A DNA stretch of 64,000 nt from Erodium maritimum (lineage: Eukaryota > Streptophyta > Magnoliopsida > Geraniales > Geraniaceae). The stretch covers positions 123,748,715 through 123,812,714 of the forward strand of contig OY997588.1 of NCBI GenBank assembly GCA_963921825.1, in the 5' to 3' direction. A model generated the notes under the pieces. That model did not search any database and had not been told where the DNA came from. It worked only from the letters and a program-made list of their open reading frames with translations. Shown piece by piece: positions 44,831 to 55,692 of the stretch. The stretch's first letter is position 1. Each line of letters begins with the position of its first letter. The position numbers were made by a program, and so were the translations under genes.

Positions 44831-45562
44831 AAAAATTAGGTCGTACCTTAAAAATAATACCTTTAATACTCCACCTCTTGTGAGAGGAATTGGTTCCTCT
44901 CATACTCCAAGAGAGGAACCTCATTGGTTTTACTAATGAGAAAGAGGAGGAAAGGATAAATCGTTATCCAAATCCTCGTCTAAACAAACGTTCTCGTAGC
45001 AGTCCTCTTCATCTTCTTTTCTGAAGTCTAACTTCTCAGGAATTCTAAGGTCCAAATTTTCAAATTAATCAACAGAAAATTCGCTTGTATTTAGGCTTTA
45101 ATACCGACTTGTTTGACGTAATCGCATGAAGCTTTCCTTTGGTCATGTCCTGCGCCTTTGGTGTAGCTTTTTAATGGCGCTTGATAAATAAAAATTGTTG
45201 AAGACTTTCCTTTATGAGATCCCCTTTTTGTTACAGCACCAGTGTGCACTAGCTGTACTTTTAGTGTGCACGTTTATGTTGCACTTTTGTCGTGCACTAT
45301 TGTTGCACGTTCCGGGACGCACTTTGTTGCGCTGTTTTCTTCGATCAGGAGTCGGTAATATTAGAGTCTACCTAGTCTGGAGTCTGTAATATTTATCGTT
45401 TCAGCTTGGATGTTTTCATCGGATTACATGTTATCTTCAATACTTGATATATAAACCAGATCCTCTGCAGACGATGAGATTGGTTGCCGTGAGAGAGTTT
45501 TCTCCGGCTCCGATCCTATCAAAACCAGACCAAGAGGAATTGTCTAGCTCCTCCTCATGGCC
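44831..45562. other. Intergenic, nothing coding
   Basis: Includes a small hairpin near 44880-44930 (GAGAGGAATTGGTTCCTCTC ... AGAGAGGAACC). No gene or element border recognised. Confidence 0.35.
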
Positions 45563-45567
45563 TGCCT

Positions 45568-48500
45568 TGTGAAGACCGCCTCAATTTAAAAAGAATTTAA
45601 TTATTTAAAAGTGTACGTCGGAACGCCTAGGTTGAAAATCGGGTCGGTTGTCGGCAACGTCGTGACGGGAAGAATTCGGATTGAATTTTGTTTCTAAGAG
45701 CTTTCAAAAAAAAGAAAAGAAAAACAAAAAAAAATGGAAAAGGGCTGGACCAGACCCGGGCCGAGCGAACTGCCCCGACCCAGCTCTCGCCTTGGGTCGT
45801 GCGGCCCAAAGCCAGCCAAGGCCCGTTTAAGTTCTGGCCCGCGTACTTAACGCATTTAGGGTTCAGACTTTCTTCATTTCGTGTCCTCTCTTTCACGCAG
45901 ACGACCTCACCTTCTCTCTCTCTCCGTCCAGCCCCGACCGCCACCACCTCTCTTCCTCTTCTCCCCGACCTCACGGACCCCCCTTTTTCCGCCGTCATCG
46001 TGCGCGAGAGGAGCTCGCCGGCGCTCGCCAGATCCGGCGAGTTCTAACCGGACTCGTCCACACCTCGTCGCGCCTCACCTTTTTCCTCTTCGTCCTCACG
46101 GCAGTCCTCGTCCCGAGCTGTCTAGCTCACGCTCGAGCCGTCGCCCTCTCCCTCGCCGGAGCTCGCCGGCGCTCGCCAGATCTGGTGAGTGTCCCGTCCG
46201 GATCTGAGGCGGTTCTTCGCCGTACTCCGCCGTTCCCTCACCTGCAACCCCACCCGTCCGTCACCTCTGTTTCCTAAGGTGAGAATCGAGACCGTGAGAC
46301 TCCGGCTGGCAACGTCGCCGCCGGTGGTCGGTCGGAGTCAAATAGAACCTTCTTTCCTTGCTTCTTCCCTTATTGTTTTCCGAGCTGTTTTGGATCTGAT
46401 CAAGCGTGGTTTAAAAAAAAGGAGAACTTTGTCATTTCAGAAAAGAAATTAAATCGAGTTTTAATCTAAAAGTTGATCCATGTTAATTTGGGATTGGAAT
46501 TTTGAAACGAAGAACGGTTTTAAATAAAAAAAAAGGGGGAAGGAATTTAAACTAAAATCAGTTTAATTGAAAAGGGATTAAAATCAGATTTACTATTTTG
46601 GGATTGTGAACGTTTTTGGAACCCGGACTGTGAAGTCGAACTTTGAACGGGACGAAAAGCGGAACGCTGAATCGGTACCTCGGGATCCGTGCCTCGGGAA
46701 GCGTGCACCGGGTTCTGAGTTTGGTGCGCGGGTGCTCGAACCCGATTCGTCGTAATTTCCGCTTTTAGTCGTTCGAGTTAAAAGACAAAGTGTTGTTTTA
46801 TGTTGGACTGTACCGGTTCTGAGTGTAAGTTTTATCTGTTAACCCAGACTCGGAGTTCGTGAACTACGCCCTAGAAGACGGTGTTGGCCCGGTCTTCAAC
46901 AGCTAGGAGATGCTGCGGTGGTATCGCCTTGAGGTAGGGAAAGTAGCGGATACCGCTTTATTTACGGAAAGTTACTAGCGTGCATGATTAGGGTTTAATA
47001 ATAAAACCAGAAAGATCATAACTTGACATGTAGGATGTGAACAACTAGCGTAGACGTGTGAACTATGAACATTTACGTTTTCTGTCCTGGGAATTGCGTA
47101 CTGGTAGATTCGGGCCATGTCGTGTCGTAGGGTTGTTTGCTGTGTGTATCTGCTTGGTGTGCCTTGTGTTGTTGAACGGATAATAAATAACGAACATGAA
47201 AAAGAGTAGAATTGAACTAGCGATGCATGTTGATGACATGTGTGGTTATTTTCTGTTCATTCGATATGTTGAACTGTGGGATGGTTGGGGATTTGATATC
47301 GGTTAAGCCGGTGGGGTTACCATGCTGATTGTGGTGTCGGTAAGTGATGGTAAGTACGTGACAGTTATGAGTGTGATTATGAGTCTAATGAGATTTTACT
47401 CGGTGTTGCATGATGTGACTGTGTGGGCAAGTGTGCCATGTTTGATAATGTGAACCCTTGTTTGTGAAATGACCGGGTGAGTGATAGACCGAGTTTATGC
47501 TAAGATGGTTCGGCTGGTATACCGAGACCATCAGTGAGTGTGCTGTGTGCGAAACCCTGTGTGTGTTTAAGAGACGGCGTAGCCGGATGGATAATCATAT
47601 CGAGACCAAGGATGGCGTGTTCAGATGACTCATAATCCGGGATGGGATTGATCGAGGAGTGTGCCGGTTTTATATTTACGTTGAGTAGAGCCCTTCATCT
47701 GTGTGAGGAGGAAGATATCGTGACTGACGCTGTGTGTTCTAGTGCGATATAAGCGGCTGTGTGCAAATAGATGGAGTCCCAGTTCGGTACATATGAGAGT
47801 AGCGCCCTTCATCTGTGTGAGGAGGAAGATATCGTGACTGACGCTGTGTGTTCCGGTACGATATAATCAGCTGTGTGCAAATCGATGGAGTTGACTCCCG
47901 CAATTTACGACATCTGTGTGCGTTTCGTCCGGACCCTTCCCCGTTATTTGCTGTGTGCCGTCCTATGGACTCTATGTGTGTTCTGTTGTGTGCCTTTCTC
48001 TCTGGGTTGGTCTGTGTGTGCGTTGTGCGTGTGGTTGGGCTTTGGGCGCTTTCTACTGTGTGTGTCGTGCGGGCAATCTGGCTTGTGCCTTGGGTTAAGT
48101 GTGACTTGGGTCTTGTGAGAGCCTGTGGTGACTTGAGATGGTTATACCTAATTTCGGCGTTGCAGTGCGAGTTCGCACGCGTGGTCGGTTGTGAGATAAC
48201 CGTAGTTGTTGTTCATAGAGAATTGTTAGGTGATGGGTGTCAAGAGCTGGTTGTGGAAAGTGGTATTGAGTTCGGTTTGATGTGAGTTGTTGTGCGGGTT
48301 GTGCCTGAGTGAAGGCCAAGTGTTGTATGAGAGTATGGTTTATTGTTTCGAATAGTGGTGCGTTACGAGCATGCCCTAATTGGACGGTCACCCGTGGTGA
48401 TGAACTGTGGTTTAGAACCTTAACTACTTTTCCTACTGAGCGTAAGCTCACCCCCTTACTTTGTTGTGTTTCAGGTGTTGAGCGGGATCTGTACTAGCAG

Positions 48501-48724
48501 GACTCTCGGAGCTTGGGAGCTAGCGAGGGTTTAGCTAGTGTCTAGCGACGTACTGTTAATTGTTGAACTATTTTACTATTGTTTTATTGAGCTACGATTT
48601 GCGACATTGTTTAAAGTTTTAAAAAAACTGTGAATCGAGGCTTGTTGGTTTTATTTTCGACGAAAATCATTATTGTTTTAGCTCACGTCTCGAATTCGGT
48701 CAAAACCGGATTTGGGGCGTGACA
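45568..48724 (+). mobile_element. Giant TG...CA element, probable solo LTR (copy 3)
   Basis: LTR-type fossil, 3157 bp, with the best borders of the set: begins TGTGAAGACCGCC, ends GGGGCGTGACA, flanked by a perfect 5-bp duplication TGCCT (45563-45567 and 48725-48729). It has a GC-rich segment 45770-46340, CTTGAGGTAGGGAAAG near 46930, a 114-bp tandem duplication at 47683-47910, and the palindromic box near 48436. No retroelement genes. Confidence 0.8.
47683..47910. repeat. 114-bp tandem duplication inside giant LTR copy 3
   Basis: Two near-identical units start at 47683 and 47797 (GAGTAG(A/C)GCCCTTCATC...). The second is slightly diverged towards its end. Confidence 0.85.
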
Positions 48725-48729
48725 TGCCT

Positions 48730-49550
48730 CGCCTCCATCTTTTCCTCCTATGAACATCGGTGTTTCGTCGGAGAAGATGAGAGACTAATCGCAAAAAACC
48801 AAACCTCAAACCCTAGGGTTTAGAGAGAACTTTGGCTCTGCCCTAAAAAAATGTTATAAGATAAATTATAAACTTATCAAATAGTGTTAAAACATAATTG
48901 AATAAAAAATATACTGATAAGATAATGTAACCATTTAAATGCTAAGTTTGCGCAACAATGTTATTCTACAAAAGAAAATATATACGTTATGATGGCATTG
49001 AATAGCATACTAAAAGCTTAATCACGATATGAATCATAGCCTAACCATTAAACAAAAGTTGTGAAATTGATACGGTGGGGTGGATGATTCATGATGGAGA
49101 CGAGACTTTTGTTCTTGTTAGGTAACTTTGAAATTATGCATATTATTGTATTTGCATACATAACCACTACAACTACGAAGACCCATTTATTTACATTCAT
49201 TAAGACCATTTCTGCCTGGCTGCGATTTTGTTTAAGGTGGGAATAAAACATATTTATGTTGATGATTTCGAATATTAATGAGGAAGAGAAAGGATTGGTC
49301 GTTGAAGGCGGTTTTGGGATGTGGGCCCTTCTCCTCAGAGACACAAGCCTCAGATTAACATCCACATCTTTTGGAAAAATACAAATGTACAGACTGAGAG
49401 GTAGAGAGCCCATCCCTTACATCATCTCAAATTTGGCTGCAGCAAGGGTAGAAACGTCTTTTCTACCGCCGCCCGCTTCTAATCAGTAAGTCCTTCCAAT
49501 GACTTCAAATCCCCATAAATACGGAATTAGCATTTGTAGATAATTTCCCT
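48730..49550. other. Intergenic, upstream of the MFS gene
   Basis: AT-rich. It starts with a short CT-rich piece ending CTGCCCTAAAAAAA near 48850 that could be a retroposon scrap. Otherwise nothing recognised; it contains the distal promoter of the MFS gene. Confidence 0.35.
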
Positions 49551-49554
49551 TTAA

Positions 49555-49570
49555 TATAAATATAAATATG
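49555..49570 (+). promoter_or_regulatory. Candidate TATA box of the MFSD12-like gene
   Basis: TATAAATATAAATATG would put transcription start near 49595-49600. A possible 5'-UTR intron follows (GTATGT at 49713 to ATATAG at 49962), leaving the ATG at 50009 in the second exon. This is inferred from splice-site consensus only. Confidence 0.4.
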
Positions 49571-50008
49571 CGCCTCTAGCTACTTAGTACTTACACCACC
49601 AGGCACCAACCAACCTATTACCTTGCTATTTCTATACATGAGTTTATTGATGTTGCTGTAGAGATATTCTGGTTTTCTTGTCTCCGGCACCAACCACTCC
49701 TTTCGTTCCTCTGTATGTACAATTAATACATGTCTTTTGTTGATTTTCATTTGGGTATTTTGAGGATGTTTTTGGGTTTTGCACTTGATTTGGGGCTTTC
49801 TGGTTTTACCTAAATGTTGTCAGTTTACACTCCATTTTGCTGTTGCGTATCAGATTTCCATTCATTAGGCAGCGTGTGTGAGATGAACTCTATTGTTGGA
49901 TTATCTGAAATTCTGTGTTCTAAATTTCTAATCTCGTTGATGTTCATGGTATACATATATAGGTTGTTGGTTGATCAGAAGCTAAAGTGAGGGACAAGTT
50001 TATTTACA

Positions 50009-52848
50009 ATGGAAGATTATGATTCATTAACCAAACCCCTGAGTAGATGGCCTGTCTTGTATTATGGAGTGGGTCACATGCTTAATGACATCACTGCTTC
50101 TTGTTGGTTTACTTATCTCCTAGTCTTCTTGACAGACATCGGACTCACTCCAAGGTTTAATACTATTAATCCATTTACCATCAATTTGTGACTATATAAG
50201 ATCTGTGTTTTATTGGTGTTCCTGTTTATCACAGGGATGCTGCTATTGTTATGCTATCTGGGCAATTAGCAGATGCATTTGGTGTCATGTTCGTTGGTGA
50301 ACTGGTAAAATATCAATAATTAGTCATTTCCTATCTTCAAAGCACTTTAATCAGATCTATAATCCCTTTGCACATTGTTATTTGCTTAATTGGTCTAGTC
50401 TTCAAACAAATCATATTTTGTATTTTATTAGGTCTTCAAATCAAGGACATGTTTGTTATCCACATGGTGTTGCCCAATATGTTGTCATCATTATTGTTGA
50501 TATGTTTTTAGTGTTATACATGACAGATAGACCGGTTTGGGCGTTTTAAAGTGTGGCATGCCGGAGGATCCATTTTGGTGGCCGTTTCATTCTCTTCTGT
50601 TTTCGGTGGTTGCATGCCTTGTAAAGTCTTTGGTTCATCTTCATTAGCATTGGAAACCGTCGGGTACAGCACATTTGCTGCAATCTTCAACCTGGGTTGG
50701 GCTGCTACTCAAGTTTCACACATGTAATTACCTCAACTTAAAACCGCATTACTGAAACAAATAAACCATTAGGTATTTATTCATAGAGTATTGTTTTTAT
50801 TGAAGGTCTATGCTGAACTGCATCACTCTGAACTCAACAAGCAGAGTAGTGCTGGCTAGCTGTCGGAATGCATTTACTATGGTGTGTTCCCTGATTATTG
50901 TTTAATGTGTTGTTTTTCTTTATAAGTTTACACATGATTACTGAATATAGTTTTTAATCCTCTTATTGATGTTAATATGTTTAAGGTTGCCAACCTCAGC
51001 CTATATGCGATTGCTTTTGTAGTTTTTGAAGCTCTTAAAGCAAACACTCATGATGATATTCAGGATCAGGTATGTTCGTTTGAAATAAATATAATTATTT
51101 TCTTACTGTCCTTTTGGGTCTTGACTCTTATTATTGTCCAACAACAGTACCGGTGGATAGCATATTTGTCCATTTTTGTTGGATGCTGCTTTGTGATCAT
51201 ATTTCATCTCGGAACCAAAGAGCCAGGGTATGCTGCATAAGCTCAAGTTTCTCTTCTTAGCTTTTAATTAAGGCATCCAAAAAGAGTAGTTAATTTTTTC
51301 ATAAATTTGTAGTTTGGTAACTTACAACTTCAGGTAGTTGATCAATATATATTTCTTATGCAGATCAAAGAAAGATGTACACGGCAATTGTCAGGCACGG
51401 ATTCCATGGAGTTACTGGTTCAAGAAAGTATTATACTATCAAGTTGCTATAGCTTATGTGCTCAACAGAATAATAACCAATGTTTCACAGGTCAGTATAC
51501 ATTTCCTTTCTTGCTTAGCTGAATTTTATTGTAGCTCTGCTTAGTAATTGCCTTGTTCGTGTTGGATGAAACTTTGGCATATCTTATGTAAACGTGATTT
51601 TGTTGTCCTCAGGCATATCTTGCATTCTATGTTATTGATGAAATGCGAATGGCAATGACAGCTAAAGCTTTGGTGCGTCCCCAACCTTGTCTTGAACATA
51701 TTTCATTTTCCTTCATTTTGGAAGGCTGATTATTTCGTCTAAATTGGCTTGGGTGTAGGTTCCTGGCATCATTTACATTTTGAGCTTCATTGTATCCGTC
51801 ATCTTACAGGTATCCCATCTAAAAATCAATTCACTAGCCGGAAATGTTTGGTTTATTGTTGTATATACAAATGATAACATATGCACATTGTAGGAAATTG
51901 CATGGACTGGGCAGCGCCTCAAGTTCTACTATTCTGCTGGATGCATTCTTTGGATGTTCTGTGGTGCAGGGATCCTTGTGTTACCAACAAGCATGAATGG
52001 TTTCGTGTACATCATATCAATATTTATTGGTATAGCAAATGCTTTAATGACGGTATGCTATTAAACTCTTGCTTTAATGGTTTCACGTACTCTAATTTGT
52101 GTTTCAGATTCTGCATTTTAGTTTTGATGTAACTATTTCCTCCACCCTTTTCTCTTTCTGACTTTTCTAGAGTTCAAAACACCCAATTGTTGACAAATTT
52201 TAGCAAAAGAATGCTGATAGTTAAATATTAGTTTAGACTTTCAGGGCTACACCCAGAATCATCCAACTTAAAATTTAAAACACTATAAAAAACGACACTA
52301 AGTTTAGACTTGAATAATAAACAATGCTCTTCAAATAACCCCTTTGTTAACAAATGATTGTGTTCTGCACAATGTATACAGAACTTACATTACTCTTGAT
52401 ACCATTCTTATATCTCTGATATGAATTTCCACCTGTAATGGTTTTTTGGATACTTTATTATTAACAGGTGACGGGAGTAAGTATGCAAAGTGTTCTTGTT
52501 GGCACAGACCTGAATGGGTGTGCATTTGTTTGTGGGTCATTGAGCTTCATGGATAAGCTGTCATGTGGGATTGCAGTGTATGTTCTTCAGTCATATCAAA
52601 GTAAGTTTCTTATTTTGTGTCTGATTCCAATTTCTCATCCTAGGTATTCACTTGACACCGTAACTTGCATTGCAGGTACCTCACCGATGCTCCTGGGAAG
52701 CCATTCGTTACATGTCTACATGTCGGTCACTAGATTTGGATTGGGTCTGCTACCGGCCTTGTGCTCGCTTGTTGGGTTGGTTGTGACATACTCCATGAAA
52801 CTTGATGCTCCATATTCAAAACCTTACACAGAGCCCCTGTTGGGATAG
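50009..52848 (+). CDS. MFSD12-like major facilitator superfamily transporter
   Basis: Twelve coding exons with consistent phases: 50009-50154, 50235-50304, 50527-50723, 50806-50881, 50986-51069, 51148-51227, 51364-51490, 51613-51672, 51759-51809, 51894-52052, 52468-52600, 52676-52848; 451 residues, about 12 membrane segments. The N-terminus VGHMLNDITASCWFTYLLVF is the hallmark of the MFSD12/GPH-like family; the loop after TM3 has the DRFGRFKVWH element typical of MFS A-motifs, and the end ...KPYTEPLLG is hydrophilic and cytosolic. In animals MFSD12 moves cysteine into lysosomes and melanosomes; the plant proteins have no proven substrate, so a role in vacuolar cysteine or amino-acid transport is only an analogy. 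A polyadenylation-like AATAAA lies near 53021. The gene looks intact. One long intron (52053-52467) shows no insertion. Confidence 0.93.
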
Positions 52849-53040
52849 AGCAAAACAAAGACAACTAACATGTAAACGTATTGGTGCGACTGTGGGGCAA
52901 GAGCAATGGAGCCAAGTTGAGAATGATCGACCATACTCATACCAGCAGCAATTACCAATATCCCAACTTAAATTTCATTGCATTGTTCCGCTATATGGGA
53001 TACAATACAAGTTGTATCGAATAAAATGCACGTAATAAAA

Positions 53041-53444
53041 AAAATGTCCTTTTAGTTTGGCAATTTTATTTGTAAAGTAGAGATATCCCAATGGGTAATT
53101 ACAGACTTAATTGTCTGCTACATAACAAGGCTTAAAGCTTATCAAGGATTCTTCGGTGAAGGTTGAAGTTTTGTATCTACATTGCTACTCGAATGCATGA
53201 AAATGAAAGAGGTGTTACCCGATTGTTAAAATGACCAAGCCACAAGCTCACTGGTAGTATGTGGGCTTTAAATCTGCTTGGAGCGGTTTGATGGATCCAT
53301 GGGCCCTAGAATCAGTCATTACTGAGGAACGTGAAAACACGAACTGGCCCAATTAGATTTACAATATTGATTGGTTTTTGCTCTATCGTATTATATTATG
53401 GATGGTTGGTTAGTGCTAGTCGATATTGCAAGTTTCACTGTCAT
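53041..53444. other. Intergenic between MFS gene and Harbinger copy 3
   Basis: Nothing coding recognised. Confidence 0.35.
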
Positions 53445-53447
53445 TTA

Positions 53448-55369
53448 GAGCACCTCCAACGGTCGTGTCTACGCGTCGTGTCTAGCGTAGACACGATCGT
53501 GTAGACACGACTTGTCGTGTCTACGAGGCGTGTCTGCAGGGTTGTTGCTGCGCGTCGTTGCTAGTTCTGGCAACGACGCTGCTGGTCGTGTCTGGCGCCA
53601 ACGGCTAGTCGGCTGGCCAGTCACGACCCGCCACGTGGCGACGCCGACCCCCCCAAAGCCCAACAGTTTTCTATAAATTCAGATCTGCCCCAATTGAAAT
53701 CTCACTTCTCCTCTCTTCTTTCGAGCTTCTATTCATCTATTCTCTCCAAATCCTATAGTGTTTCATATTTTTTTTCCGATGGCTAGTCTTCCGACGCTAG
53801 ACGAGATGAAGCAAATGACGGAAAAACAAATAGACACCGCGGTGGATAGGTATCTGGAGGCAACACAACAAGCATTGGAGGATCAACTGATGGCAGCCAT
53901 ACAGCCAATGAGTGATGATGATGATGAGGCCGAGAGCTCATTGTCGGCGCCGAGACCCAAGCGGAGAGTGACTGAGCGCAACCGCGAAGATGCACACGAA
54001 GGGCTGATCCGTGACTATTTCGCGCCTCAACCGGTGTACAGAGAGCAACAAGTTCGGCGACGGTTCCGGATGTCGAGGGACATGTTCATCCGGATCATGA
54101 ATGGTTTGAGTGGCCGGTACGCCTACTTCCGTAACGGAAAGGACGCTACGGGGAGGGCCTCTTTCACTCCACACCAGAAGTGCACGGTAGCACTTCGTCA
54201 GCTCTGTTATGGAAGTCCAGCCGATGCTTGCGACGAGTATTTGCGAATGGCGGAGACCACTGCGCTGGACTGCCTGAAGAAGTTTTGCATTGGCGTCATC
54301 AAGGTGTACGGACGGACCTATCTACGACGCCCGACCGTGGACGATACAAAACGGTTGTTGCGAATCAACGAAGACCGCGGCTTTCCGGGGATGTTAGGGA
54401 GCCTGGACTGCATGCATTGGGATTGGAAGAACTGTCCTGTGGCATAGGCTGCACAGTTCGCAAGTAGGGACCACGAGAACGTCCCCACAATCATGCTCGA
54501 AGCCGTAGCATCCCAAGACCTTTGGATCTGGCACGCTTTCTTCGGGACACCGGGCTCCAACAACGACATCAATGTACTCAATAGGTCTACACTATTCTTC
54601 CAAGTAGTAAAAGGCTTCGCCCCAGATGTGAAGTTCAAGATCGGCGGTAGAGAGTACGAAACCCCGTACTACTTGACAGATGGAATCTATCCTGCTTGGG
54701 CAACATTTGTGAAGTCCATACCTGCTCCACAAACGCCGAAACAACGATGCTTTGCTAGATACCAAGAGGCGCGTAGGAAGGACATCGAACGGGCGTTTGG
54801 AGTTCTACAGGCCCGGTTTCACATCGTTACTCGCCCGGGTCGAATGTGGGATAGGGGCTCACTCGCAATTATCATGACTGCTTGTGTGATCCTACACAAC
54901 ATGATCGTAGAGGATGAGCGTAGGCCGTGGCCCACTGATCCGCTTGCAGATCTTGTTGTCCCGGACCACACCGTACGTAGAGGACCACCCCCAGCGGTGA
55001 CCAACGAAAGTATCTTGGGCCATAGAGCAAGGATTCGGGATCGGAATGTGCATCACCAACTCCACGATGATCTCATCGAACACATTTGGTCAAAATTTGG
55101 AGATGGTGGCCACAATTAAATATTAATCAGCAACGTTAATGTAATTTCTATTTTGTTTGTAATAAAATAATAGTTATGCAATTCGTATTTGGGTTTAATT
55201 AAAAGTGTCACAAATATTTGAGTGCTTTTTTTAATTTCCTGAAAATGTGTAGACACTGCTCCAGACACTGCGTAGACACTACCATTGGAGGAGCAGTGTC
55301 TGGAAGCCAAAAACAGTGGTTAGACACTGCGCATAGACACTGTGCAGTGTCTAACCATTGGAGATGCTC
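53448..55369 (+). mobile_element. PIF/Harbinger DNA transposon, copy 3 (nearly intact)
   Basis: TIRs GAGCACCTCCAACGGT and ACCATTGGAGATGCTC with a perfect TTA duplication (53445-53447 and 55370-55372). The subterminal regions carry repeated TAGACACGA (left) and TAGACACTG (right). It encodes only the transposase; the accessory Myb-like gene is absent. Confidence 0.93.
53779..55119 (+). pseudogene. Harbinger transposase, one internal stop
   Basis: The frame from ATG 53779 (MASLPTLDEMKQM) to TAA 55117-55119 is 446 sense codons long except for a single TAG at 54445-54447, where copy 1 has TGG (Trp). All three catalytic residues are present: Asp in GSLDCMHW, Asp in NNDIN, Glu in RKDIERAF. The N-terminal 100 residues are acidic with a Lys/Arg patch (PKRRVTERNR), then comes the helix-turn-helix-like DNA-binding region. 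The family's endonuclease cuts and pastes at TTA/TAA. This stop is recent, since nothing else in the frame is damaged. Confidence 0.93.
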
Positions 55370-55372
55370 TTA

Positions 55373-55692
55373 GTGTCCCACAAAAGCAATACCAAACCCA
55401 CAACCTCATCTTCTTAATCACCCTTCTTTTTCTTTTTAATTACCACTCAGATCTTTTCTCAGCCATTTCTGGACTAACACATGATCTGTAATTATAAAGT
55501 GTATCTTATCTACTCTCTGGTTTTTCACATGCCTGTTTAACCAATTTTCGCATCCAATCTTCATATTATACACTAACAATGTTTTGTGCTCAGTCACATT
55601 AAATTATTGCACAGGAAATTTACAAAATTCCAACGTCGTGCAACTCATTCCAGATGTTATCCTATGGTTATTGTTTTTTAGAAAGTACTAGG
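55373..55692. other. Short intergenic stretch
   Basis: AT-rich; nothing recognised. Confidence 0.35.

Noticed and set aside
45688-46452. Open frames in giant element copy 3
   Set aside because: GC-rich, Ser/Pro/Arg-rich, not kept in the same form in the other copies.
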